A DNA stretch of 64,000 nt, taken from NCBI RefSeq assembly GCF_030530965.1, contig NZ_JAUMTY010000004.1, positions 1 to 64,000 on the forward strand. The letters run 5' to 3'. Each line of letters starts with the position of its first letter. The first letter of the stretch is position 1. The position numbers and the translations under genes were made by a program. This DNA is from Corynebacterium sp. (GTDB lineage Bacteria; Actinomycetota; Actinomycetes; Mycobacteriales; Mycobacteriaceae). The notes below the pieces were generated by a model. That model did no database searches, was not told where the DNA came from, and saw only the letters and a program-made list of their open reading frames with translations. Of this stretch, positions 8,996 to 16,619 are shown piece after piece.

Positions 8996-9014
8996 AATAA
9001 CAAAAGAGTTACAA
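8996..9014. promoter_or_regulatory. Candidate MtrA-type direct-repeat site
   Basis: AATAACAA-AAG-AGTTACAA is two 8-bp direct repeats (6 of 8 identical) spaced by 3 bp. That is the layout I recall for the C. glutamicum MtrA consensus. It lies about 80 bases upstream of the divergent surface-protein start. The rest of the 324-base gap 8917-9240 holds the luxS promoter and no gene. Confidence 0.3.
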
Positions 9015-9143
9015 AATAGCTACGGACGTGCTGGTTTATATGGGAGCGGCGGCCGGCCGCGTGATTGCACCATCAGGCCACGAAGGTCAGGGCAAAGCAG
9101 TGATAGCCTGGATTGCAGCATGGGTAGAGAGCCATAAATGGGA

Positions 9144-9176
9144 CATCACATGATCTATAATGTGATGAAAATCACT
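9144..9176 (+). promoter_or_regulatory. luxS promoter with overlapping palindrome and GlxR-like site
   Basis: A perfect -10 element, TATAAT (9156-9161), sits inside an inverted repeat CATCACAT-N8-ATGTGATG (9144-9167). Overlapping it, TGTGA-TGAAAA-TCACT (9161-9176) matches the CRP/GlxR consensus TGTGA-N6-TCACA with one mismatch. No good -35 is visible. Both elements sit where a bound protein would block RNA polymerase. Confidence 0.5.
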
Positions 9177-9240
9177 TCAATAGGTGTCCCGAAACACAAC
9201 GGCAACTTGATATCTACCCACCATGTTAGGAGTGAACACT

Positions 9241-9708
9241 GTGCCAAAGAATGTTGAAAGCTTTGAATTAGACCACACGAAGGTGGCTGCGCCTTACATC
9301 CGGCGCGCATCCGATTACGAGATCGCTGATGGCCACACGATCGTCAAGTACGACCTACGGTTCCGCCAGCCGAACAAGTCGCACATCGAGATGTCAACGA
9401 TGCACGCGATCGAGCACAGCATGGCCGAGGCGCTCCGCGACCACTTAAAGGGAGTCATTGACTTCGGCCCAATGGGGTGCCAGACCGGTTTTTATTTGAC
9501 CGTAGACACGACTGCCGACGGCCCCACCTGGGACGAAGTTGCCGACGCTGTCAAGAAGGCTATCGCGGATATCGAGAAGTGGGATTCCGTGCCCGGCGCG
9601 GGAATTAAGTCGTGCGGTTGGGCGGAGCACCACGATCTCGACGGTGCCAAGAAAGAGCTGGCAGAGTTCGATGCCCACAGCGATGAGTGGAATCAGGTTT
9701 TCGCGTGA
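9241..9708 (+). CDS. luxS: S-ribosylhomocysteine lyase LuxS
   Basis: Cleaves S-ribosylhomocysteine to homocysteine and DPD, the precursor of autoinducer-2. 155 residues from GTG at 9241, chosen because AGGAG (9228-9232) fits it; the ATG at 9223 lies upstream of that site. The metal ligands are H55 and H59 in HAIEH and C125 in KSCGW; the catalytic Cys is C80 in GCQTGFYL. The stop codon overlaps the start of mtn, the enzyme that supplies its substrate. Related genomes carry sahH at this place. Whether autoinducer-2 is used as a signal cannot be told from sequence. Confidence 0.95.
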   Translation: MPKNVESFELDHTKVAAPYIRRASDYEIADGHTIVKYDLRFRQPNKSHIEMSTMHAIEHSMAEALRDHLKGVIDFGPMGCQTGFYLTVDTTADGPTWDEVADAVKKAIADIEKWDSVPGAGIKSCGWAEHHDLDGAKKELAEFDAHSDEWNQVFA

Positions 9709-10523
9709 GCGGTGACGAACCATCGGTCATGTCCGACGTTCCACGCCCGGGGCGTACCTATGGCGAATCTGATTCATCCGTAGCCCTGCTCATTGCGGCA
9801 ATGCCGGAGGAATTCGAGCCGCTGAAAGCGCGCTTGGACGACGCTCACAGCGTCCACCTTCCCGGTATTCACGACGCTGTAGTGGGCCGTCATGGTGGCA
9901 AGACCATCCTGCTGCTTCTCAGCGGTATTGGGCTGGTGAACGCGGCGCACGCGGCCACTGTTGGGTTGTGTTTAGGGCCGTCCGTTGTGAGCGACGGAAC
10001 TAGTAACGACGGATCCTCGAATGGCGCAGCGAGCCAATCCGCCGAGCCCGGCGAGATCGGCTGCGTGATGTCCATCGGCACAGCCGGTGTTGTACCTGGT
10101 CGTGCCTCAATTGGTGACGTCGTGGTAAGCGAGAAAGTTGTCCCGGGCGACTTCGACCTCACGGCATTCGGCTACGAGCGCGGTCAGGTGCCGGGCCTTA
10201 CCGCGGGTTACCCGGGTGACCGCGATCTGCTAGCAGCTGCAGATGCCATGGAAGCCAAAGCGCTCGGCTTCGTCAGCGTGGATCGCTTCGTCGGCATCCC
10301 CGAGGCTGCCGCGATACGCGAGGTCTTCCCGGACGCGTCCGTCGTCGATATGGAATCTTCGGCTCTCGCGCAAACGGCGGTTCTTCATGAGACGCCGTTT
10401 ATCTCGGTGCGGTCCGTGACCGACGTCATTGGGGAGTCTGAGACGTCCGTGCACCTTGATGAGGTTGATAATTCCTCGGTCCAGGCGGCTAATGCTGCGC
10501 TCGACATTCTTGGTCGGGTGTAG
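9705..10523 (+). CDS. mtn: 5'-methylthioadenosine/S-adenosylhomocysteine nucleosidase
   Basis: Removes adenine from S-adenosylhomocysteine and methylthioadenosine, giving S-ribosylhomocysteine for LuxS. Motifs: LIAAMPEEFEPL near the N-terminus (catalytic Glu), SIGTAGVVPGRASIGDVVVS, VDMESSALAQ and VRSVTDVIGE (catalytic Asp). Start chosen at GTG 9705 because it forms a GTGA overlap with the luxS stop, implying coupled translation; ATG 9729 is the alternative. A Ser/Asn/Gly-rich insert (VSDGTSNDGSSNGAASQ) of about 25 residues lies before the SIGTAG motif and is not typical of the family. Confidence 0.93.
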   Translation: MSGDEPSVMSDVPRPGRTYGESDSSVALLIAAMPEEFEPLKARLDDAHSVHLPGIHDAVVGRHGGKTILLLLSGIGLVNAAHAATVGLCLGPSVVSDGTSNDGSSNGAASQSAEPGEIGCVMSIGTAGVVPGRASIGDVVVSEKVVPGDFDLTAFGYERGQVPGLTAGYPGDRDLLAAADAMEAKALGFVSVDRFVGIPEAAAIREVFPDASVVDMESSALAQTAVLHETPFISVRSVTDVIGESETSVHLDEVDNSSVQAANAALDILGRV

Positions 10524-10577
10524 GTCGGCATCGGCCTCATTGCCGGCCATGTCCTAGCCGCGCGGTAGGCTCGGTGC

Positions 10578-11237
10578 ATGATTGTTGCGTGTGAGGGCAT
10601 CGACGGCGCGGGCAAGAACACCCTGGTCACGGCCATAGAAAAAGAGCTGGTGGAGAGGGAAAAGCCCGTCGCGCTGGTGTCTTTTCCCCGCTATAACGAT
10701 TCTGTACATGCCCAGTTGGCCCGGTCCGCGTTGTATGGGGGGATGGGGGATCTCGTCGATTCGGCGTGCGGGATGGCTACGTTGTTTGCCCTTGATCGCG
10801 CGGAGATCGCCGATGACATCGCCGAGTTGTCGGAGGACGGATATTTCGTGCTCATTGACCGTTTCGTCGCATCCAATGCTGCATACACCGCAGCGCGGTC
10901 GGGGTGGGATGGGCAATCGCCGTCGCAGGACAATCCCACGGTGTCGTGGATTGCTGAGCTCGAGTTCGAGCGGCTAGGTATTCCGGTTCCGGATCTCCAC
11001 ATTTTCTTATCGACGCCACCGCGCCTGGCTTCTGAGCGAGCCGTGGCCCGCGAGGACGAGGATGCTTCCCGCGCTCGCGACGCGTTTGAGAAGGATAGCG
11101 ATCTGCAGCAGCGGACGGCTGCAGCGTATGAAGCATTAGCACGCGATCAGTGGCAGTCTCCATGGGTTGTTGTGAAACCCGGTGACGTCACCCGGCAGGC
11201 CACCGAAGTTGTTGGAGCCATCCTGCGACATGCGTGA
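10578..11237 (+). CDS. tmk: Thymidylate kinase
   Basis: Phosphorylates dTMP to dTDP. 219 residues with P-loop GIDGAGKNT at the N-terminus, the nucleoside-binding FPRY segment, and the DRFVASNAAY motif. No Shine-Dalgarno is seen; TAGGCT (10566-10571) ends six bases before the ATG, a textbook leaderless arrangement. In relatives tmk lies directly upstream of mtrA; here the bioWF gene has been inserted between them. Confidence 0.93.
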   Translation: MIVACEGIDGAGKNTLVTAIEKELVEREKPVALVSFPRYNDSVHAQLARSALYGGMGDLVDSACGMATLFALDRAEIADDIAELSEDGYFVLIDRFVASNAAYTAARSGWDGQSPSQDNPTVSWIAELEFERLGIPVPDLHIFLSTPPRLASERAVAREDEDASRARDAFEKDSDLQQRTAAAYEALARDQWQSPWVVVKPGDVTRQATEVVGAILRHA

Positions 11238-11292
11238 TAACTGTCAGCACCTGATTCGTGACGGCTGACGATTTCGCCGCGTCACTAAAACG

Positions 11293-13419
11293 TCACGCCG
11301 AGTGAGGCATGAGGTCGCTCAGGGTGCCGACTAAGCGATCAAGATCGTCGGGCGTGTGTGTGGCCATCGTCGTCACGCGGAGAATCGCCTGCCCGCGAGC
11401 GACCGTGGGATACCGAATTCCGGGGACGTGGAATCCGCGGTCGGATAGCCCTTGGGAAATGCGAACGGCGTCGGCTTCGTCGCCAATAAAAATCGGGATG
11501 ATGGGGGTGCTGTCGCTTGTCCCATCGACCAGCGGGATACCGTGGTCGCGCAGCTGATTGCGCAGGTAGAGGGAGTTATCCTGCAGCCGGCGGACGCGGT
11601 CGGGCTCGCGCAGAATTACCCTGACGGCGGCTTGTGTCGCCGCCACTGAGGCCGGTGCTGAGGACGTGGAAAACACGTAGCCCCGCGCCCGGTTTCGCAA
11701 GAACTCAGCCACAGGGGTGGAACAGCACACGGCCGCGCCTTCTGATCCGAGGGCCTTGGACGCGGTAATGACGAGCAGGTCCGGCCGCAAGTCAGAGTCG
11801 TCCGATAAATCCGCGCCGGACTCACGATCCGCGCCGCCATCCTGACGTCGAGCGTCGCTCCAATACTCGATAATGCCGCGACCAGTCCGACCCAGCGTTC
11901 CCGTGCCATGCGCATCGTCGATAAGAACCCACGAACCATGTGCTCGCGCCAGCCGCATAATGCTGGGGAGTGGGGCAATATCGCCGTTCATGGAAAATAC
12001 GCCATCGGACACGATGAGTTTCCTGGGGCTCGCGCACTGGGCGAGTGCGTTCTCGAGGTGCTCCATGTCCTTGTGAGGGTAAACGTGGACCACCGCGTTT
12101 CCCCTGGTAGCCATCCGGATGCCGTCAATCAGGCTCGCGTGGTTGAGCTCGTCGGAGAAAATGGTCATTCCGGGTGTGTTGGCAGGCGCAGTGCTGGGGG
12201 CATCGGGAATATCGGTAGCCAGCGTGGCCAGAACAGCGCCGTTGGCTTGATACCCGGTTCCGAACAGCACCGCGTCGTCGTACCCGGTGAACCCGGCTAG
12301 CGTTCGTTCCGTACTGGTGTGGAGCGTGAAGTTTCCCGTGGTCAGACGGCTACCACCGGTTCCGGCGCCAAAAAGCTTACAAGCCTCGGTCGCGGCCGTG
12401 ATGACATCGGGATGTTCGCTGAGTCCCAAATAGTTGCTCGACGAGAAGAGCACGGTCTCAGCTCCTGACACGGTCGTGTGTGGCGTGGGTGCCGACGAGA
12501 ACTCCAGCGGGTAGCGCCGCAATCCCTTGTTTTCCCACGCGGTAAGGGATTGCTCAGCGAACGTTGTGAGATCAGTCGTGAGGTCGGTCGCAGGGGTGGC
12601 GTCGGATTCATCGTGGTGCGGCGAGTGGTTGTCCTGCGGCGGCCACGGAATTCCATGCACAATGACCGCGGTATTCTCAAGGAAATCGATGCAGTCAGCA
12701 ATCTCCTCGTCCGTTCCCCGCACAAGGAATACGCGCCCGCCCTGGGGACTGCCTGCGGGTTTGATGTTCTCGATCCGCACGTAGTGCCCCGGTGTGCTCA
12801 CATATCCGGTCGTGTACTCAGGGTCATCAGAAATGCACAGCTCCGCGCATACGGCGGGGTGGTACTGCACTTTCGACGCCAGCGTCAGCGCCTCACAGTA
12901 ATACGGTTTCGCGGTTGTCGAGGACGACATTTCTTCGGCAGCGTCGGCACCCGTCGGCATGTCATTATCCAACGCCGTCACACGAACTCCCCGGATATCT
13001 TTCGTATCCCGACGCTCCCCGGTATCGGCGTCAAGAAGCATCGCGCCGCGCATCCCCCGGATACGCGTCAGTGCGTCGAGTGCGTGCTTCGCGGTCGGAA
13101 TTCCCGCGTCGCGAAGGATCTCCGTGACCGCGCGGTGGGCCTCGTCGACAGTCTGTGTATGACGCGTCTCCCGGGTGAGAGCCGGGATATGGGTGATCTC
13201 GTCCTCGTCAACGCGGTGGACACTGACAACAACATCATCGGGTCGCCCATTCGAATGCGTCCAGGCCCGATGTTCCAACTCGGCCACAGTGCGCATGATG
13301 TCCGACGCCGACACGATGCGCTCCACACCAGAAATGTGCCGATCACATGGTGCACCGTCGCTGGTTCTGGGCGATGACGAGACCCGCGCGCTCGCCCGCA
13401 TTTTGATGCTAAACCGCAC
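11293..13419 (-). CDS. bioWF: Fused pimeloyl-CoA synthetase (BioW) and 8-amino-7-oxononanoate synthase (BioF)
   Basis: One 708-residue protein with two consecutive biotin enzymes. Residues 1-256 match BioW, which activates pimelate to pimeloyl-CoA: FSIKMRAS, HISGVERIV, GMRGAMLLDADTGER, DIRGVRVTALD, ASKVQYHPAVCAELC, SDDPEYTTGYVS, GGRVFLV. After a linker (257-283), residues 284-708 match BioF, a PLP enzyme that joins pimeloyl-CoA and alanine: NYLGLSEHP, NHASLIDG, DDAHGTG, PLP lysine K555 in TASKALG, and STSSAPAS. The GTG start at 13419 has AAGGAG eight bases upstream. Divergent from mtrA with a 97-base gap. A fusion would let the unstable thioester pass between sites; substrate channelling is inference. 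Confidence 0.92.
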   Translation of the reverse strand: MRFSIKMRASARVSSSPRTSDGAPCDRHISGVERIVSASDIMRTVAELEHRAWTHSNGRPDDVVVSVHRVDEDEITHIPALTRETRHTQTVDEAHRAVTEILRDAGIPTAKHALDALTRIRGMRGAMLLDADTGERRDTKDIRGVRVTALDNDMPTGADAAEEMSSSTTAKPYYCEALTLASKVQYHPAVCAELCISDDPEYTTGYVSTPGHYVRIENIKPAGSPQGGRVFLVRGTDEEIADCIDFLENTAVIVHGIPWPPQDNHSPHHDESDATPATDLTTDLTTFAEQSLTAWENKGLRRYPLEFSSAPTPHTTVSGAETVLFSSSNYLGLSEHPDVITAATEACKLFGAGTGGSRLTTGNFTLHTSTERTLAGFTGYDDAVLFGTGYQANGAVLATLATDIPDAPSTAPANTPGMTIFSDELNHASLIDGIRMATRGNAVVHVYPHKDMEHLENALAQCASPRKLIVSDGVFSMNGDIAPLPSIMRLARAHGSWVLIDDAHGTGTLGRTGRGIIEYWSDARRQDGGADRESGADLSDDSDLRPDLLVITASKALGSEGAAVCCSTPVAEFLRNRARGYVFSTSSAPASVAATQAAVRVILREPDRVRRLQDNSLYLRNQLRDHGIPLVDGTSDSTPIIPIFIGDEADAVRISQGLSDRGFHVPGIRYPTVARGQAILRVTTMATHTPDDLDRLVGTLSDLMPHSA

Positions 13420-13516
13420 CGTACACTCCTTTTATGAGGATCTGACGAAGGGGAATACCCGGAGCTATCGTAAGTTGCTGCGACTGTGTCCCAGCCATAT
13501 GCCAGAATATAGGAAT

Positions 13517-14191
13517 ATGAAGACAAAAATCCTCGTTGTCGACGATGACCCGGCCATTGCGGAAATGCTCATGATCGTCCTTCAAGGTGAAGGGTTCGAT
13601 ACGGTCGTAGTGGGTGATGGTGCAGAGGCCGTGACCGCCGCATCCAACGAGGAACCGGATCTTATTTTGCTCGACGTCATGCTGCCCAGCATGAACGGGG
13701 TCGACGTGTGCCGGGCTATCCGGAAGACGTCAGGGGTGCCCATCGTGATGTTGAGCGCTCGGACCGACACTGTCGATGTTGTCCTGGGCTTGGAGTCCGG
13801 CGCGGATGATTACATTAATAAGCCGTTTAAGCCGAAAGAGCTGGTGGCGCGCGTCCGTGCGCAGTTGCGTCGTCGCGAACAGGCCACGGGGGACACGATC
13901 CACGTCGGCGATTTAGTTATCGACGTTCCGGGGCACATCGTGAAGCGCGATGGGAAGGAAATTCCACTTACCCCTATCGAGTTCGACCTGCTCACCCAGT
14001 TAGCTAGCCGGCCGAAGCAAGTGCTCACGCGTGAGGAACTGCTGCGGGAAGTATGGGGCTACAAGCAGCCCACGGACACCCGTGTGTTGAACGTGCATAT
14101 CAACCGCTTGCGGATCAAGGTCGAAAAGGATCACAAGAATCCGAAGCTGATCCAGGCCGTCCGAGGAGTGGGTTACAAGATCGGTGAGTAG
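13517..14191 (+). CDS. mtrA: Response regulator MtrA
   Basis: 224 residues. An OmpR-family regulator of envelope and division genes. The receiver has acidic residues D9-D11, phospho-acceptor D53 (LLDVMLP), and the Thr/Ser and Lys of MLSAR and NKPFKPKEL. A winged-helix domain follows, ending NVHINRLRIKVE and RGVGYKIG. The long open frame extends upstream, but ATG 13517 matches the MtrA family N-terminus. GAATAT (13505-13510) six bases before it could make the mRNA leaderless. mtrB begins within its last codons. Confidence 0.96.
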   Translation: MKTKILVVDDDPAIAEMLMIVLQGEGFDTVVVGDGAEAVTAASNEEPDLILLDVMLPSMNGVDVCRAIRKTSGVPIVMLSARTDTVDVVLGLESGADDYINKPFKPKELVARVRAQLRRREQATGDTIHVGDLVIDVPGHIVKRDGKEIPLTPIEFDLLTQLASRPKQVLTREELLREVWGYKQPTDTRVLNVHINRLRIKVEKDHKNPKLIQAVRGVGYKIGE

Positions 14192-16619
14192 CGGAAATCC
14201 AGAGTCCCGTCCGGGACGATTACGACATCCCCTCTTTGATCCGAAGAATCAAGAGGGGCTTAGTGCACTTGTCCGCCCTTCGCTGCGTGATAACGACTCA
14301 GATGGCCACAGCCGCTGGCCACTGAGCATCCGGCGTTTGTGGCGTCGAATCATCGATAAGTGGCAGACATCCGCCCAGGTGAAGACCGTGGGGCGGATGT
14401 TTATTGCGTCGGCGATTGTCCTGTTCGTTCTGGGTTTCACACTCATTTCTTTCATGACGACGCGCCTCACCCAAGCGAAGGTAGAGGCCGCCCAAGATGG
14501 CATCGATAGGGCCCGGCGCGCTGTGGAGCAGCAGATTGACGCGTCGGACACCTCGAACTCGATTCAGGTTCGTATCAACGCGGCCAGGACTGCCTTGACC
14601 GAGCGCGGTGGAGGATCCGATGCGTCGGATTCGTCATCAGGCCCGGTCAACTCGGCCTATGAGCCGGTGCTGATTGCGCCCGATATCAATGGCGAGGACG
14701 TCGTCTCTCCCGACAACGCCCAGATCCCAAAAAGCCTCAGGAATTTTATTCACGACAATCAGGTGGCGTATCAGTTCGATACGTTGCGACGCCCCGACGG
14801 CAGTCGATATAAAGCCCTGATTATTGGTTCGCCGGTGTCCTCTGATGTGCAGGGGCTGGAACTGTACCTGATCTTGCCGATGGATAACGACGAATCCACC
14901 TTGGCGCTGATGCGCGGGCTGATATCCAGCGGCGGGATCATTCTTCTTGTTGTGCTGGTCGGCATCGTCTGGACATTCGCGCAGCAGGTCACCACCCCTG
15001 TTCGCACGGCCAGCCGCACGGCTGAAAGGTTTTCTCAAGGGCACTTGAGTGAGCGCATGGCGGTGAATGGCCGCGACGAGATGGCTCGCTTGGCCACGAG
15101 TTTTAACTCCATGGCGGACTCGTTATCGAAGCAGATTAAACAGCTCGAAGAGTATGGTGACCTACAAAAACAGTTCACGTCGGATGTGTCTCACGAATTG
15201 AGATCACCCTTGACGACGGTTCGGATGGCTGCGGACATCATCGAAGATAACGCCGACAACCTTGACCCCGTGATGCGTCGTGCGTCGTCGTTGATGAATA
15301 AAGAATTGGGGCGTTTCGAGGGGCTGCTCAGCGACCTTTTGGATATCTCCCGTCACGATTCCGGCGTTGAAGAGTTGTCGCTCGAGCAGGTCGATTTGCT
15401 GGGCGCGCTGCATGATGCGTGGCTGTTGAACGTCCAACTGGCGAAGAAACTCAACGTCCTTGTTCGCTTCCATGTGCCCAGCGAGCCGCTGTTTATGCCC
15501 ATTGATACTCGACGGATCCAACGCATTTTCCGCAATCTCATTGAGAATGCGCTGGACCATGCCGAGGGGAAGCCCCTCGATATCGCTGTTCGACGCAATG
15601 ATCGGGCGGTGTCGATCATCGTATTAGACCACGGTGTCGGGCTGAAAGAAGGCGAAGAAGACCTTGTGTTCAACCGCTTTTGGCGTGCCGATCCCTCCCG
15701 CGTGCGCCACCGCGGAGGCACCGGGCTGGGCCTGGCTATTGCCCGCGAGAATGCTGCGTTGCATGGCGGCAAACTCGACGCGATCGGTGAGATTAAGGTC
15801 GGCTCCTGTTTCCGCCTGACACTCCCGATTGACCCCGACGTTCCCGTGACGGGGAATGACGCTGCCTTGGACCTCGCAGTGGGGGAGAAGGCCGACGCGA
15901 CCTTAGCGTCCTATCCGGAGTTGGTTGTGAAGACGTATGGTGCTGTGGACCACGCTGTCAGCGAACCAACCGAAGGCGACGAGGCGAGTGCCGGTGAGGC
16001 TCTAGCTGGTGGCGATGCCTACGCTGCCGATGATGGTCGCGCTGGTGGCGAGATGGGCGATTCAAGCATGCCAGATGCTGGCCCGGCCGACGCTAGCATC
16101 ACGGATGAACACGGAGTCTCATCGGATGGTCAACAAGCGTTATTCGCTTCGTCGGCCGAGTCGTCCACGAGTGGTTCTATACAGAGCGCTCATGCAGAAG
16201 GCGCGGATGTAGATCAGTCCAATGAAGTCTGCGCGTCGGCAGCTGAATCTGCATTACCGACGGCAGCTCCCGATGAAGTCCCAACAGGCGAAGTCACTCC
16301 GAGTGAAGAGTGGCCGACGACGCATGCCGGATCTGCCAGCGGTATCAACGTCGAGAATAATGCTCCTACCAGTGGGAAACCTGTCGATAATGCTGGCGCT
16401 GAAACCCAAGGGAATGATTATTCCGCCGAGAACGATTATTACGGTACGGAGTTAGAGGAAATCAGTGAAGAAGAACTCCGCGCAACCGCTGAAATGGATG
16501 ACTTTGACCCCGAACCGTCCGGATCACTGCCGGTCACCACATCCGACGATGCTGGCATCGCTACCGATACTGGCAACCCCGCCGAAACCGCTCACACCGA
16601 TTCTGAGGAGGACCAATGA
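14184..16619 (+). CDS. mtrB: Sensor histidine kinase MtrB with long acidic C-terminal extension
   Basis: 811 residues; MtrB proteins are usually about 500-570. Order: cytoplasmic N-terminus, membrane span at about 72-95, extracytoplasmic sensor domain to about 245, second span at about 246-270, HAMP, H-box SDVSHELRSPLTT with H337, N-box NLIENALDHAEG, and G-boxes DHGVGL and GGTGLGLAIA. The ATPase domain ends near residue 551. The last 255 or so residues are acidic, Ala/Ser/Asp/Glu-rich and without predicted folds. GTG start overlapping mtrA by 8 bases; the stop overlaps lpqB by 4. Kinase identity is firm; the role of the tail is unknown. Confidence 0.95.
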   Translation: MSSGNPESRPGRLRHPLFDPKNQEGLSALVRPSLRDNDSDGHSRWPLSIRRLWRRIIDKWQTSAQVKTVGRMFIASAIVLFVLGFTLISFMTTRLTQAKVEAAQDGIDRARRAVEQQIDASDTSNSIQVRINAARTALTERGGGSDASDSSSGPVNSAYEPVLIAPDINGEDVVSPDNAQIPKSLRNFIHDNQVAYQFDTLRRPDGSRYKALIIGSPVSSDVQGLELYLILPMDNDESTLALMRGLISSGGIILLVVLVGIVWTFAQQVTTPVRTASRTAERFSQGHLSERMAVNGRDEMARLATSFNSMADSLSKQIKQLEEYGDLQKQFTSDVSHELRSPLTTVRMAADIIEDNADNLDPVMRRASSLMNKELGRFEGLLSDLLDISRHDSGVEELSLEQVDLLGALHDAWLLNVQLAKKLNVLVRFHVPSEPLFMPIDTRRIQRIFRNLIENALDHAEGKPLDIAVRRNDRAVSIIVLDHGVGLKEGEEDLVFNRFWRADPSRVRHRGGTGLGLAIARENAALHGGKLDAIGEIKVGSCFRLTLPIDPDVPVTGNDAALDLAVGEKADATLASYPELVVKTYGAVDHAVSEPTEGDEASAGEALAGGDAYAADDGRAGGEMGDSSMPDAGPADASITDEHGVSSDGQQALFASSAESSTSGSIQSAHAEGADVDQSNEVCASAAESALPTAAPDEVPTGEVTPSEEWPTTHAGSASGINVENNAPTSGKPVDNAGAETQGNDYSAENDYYGTELEEISEEELRATAEMDDFDPEPSGSLPVTTSDDAGIATDTGNPAETAHTDSEEDQ

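Noticed and set aside
12478..13377. Long plus-strand open frame opposite bioWF
   Set aside because: It is an antisense shadow with Arg/His-rich, family-less translation; the minus strand encodes two recognisable enzymes.
13175..13516. N-terminal extension of MtrA
   Set aside because: Overlaps the bioWF start region; the MtrA family begins at the Met at 13517.
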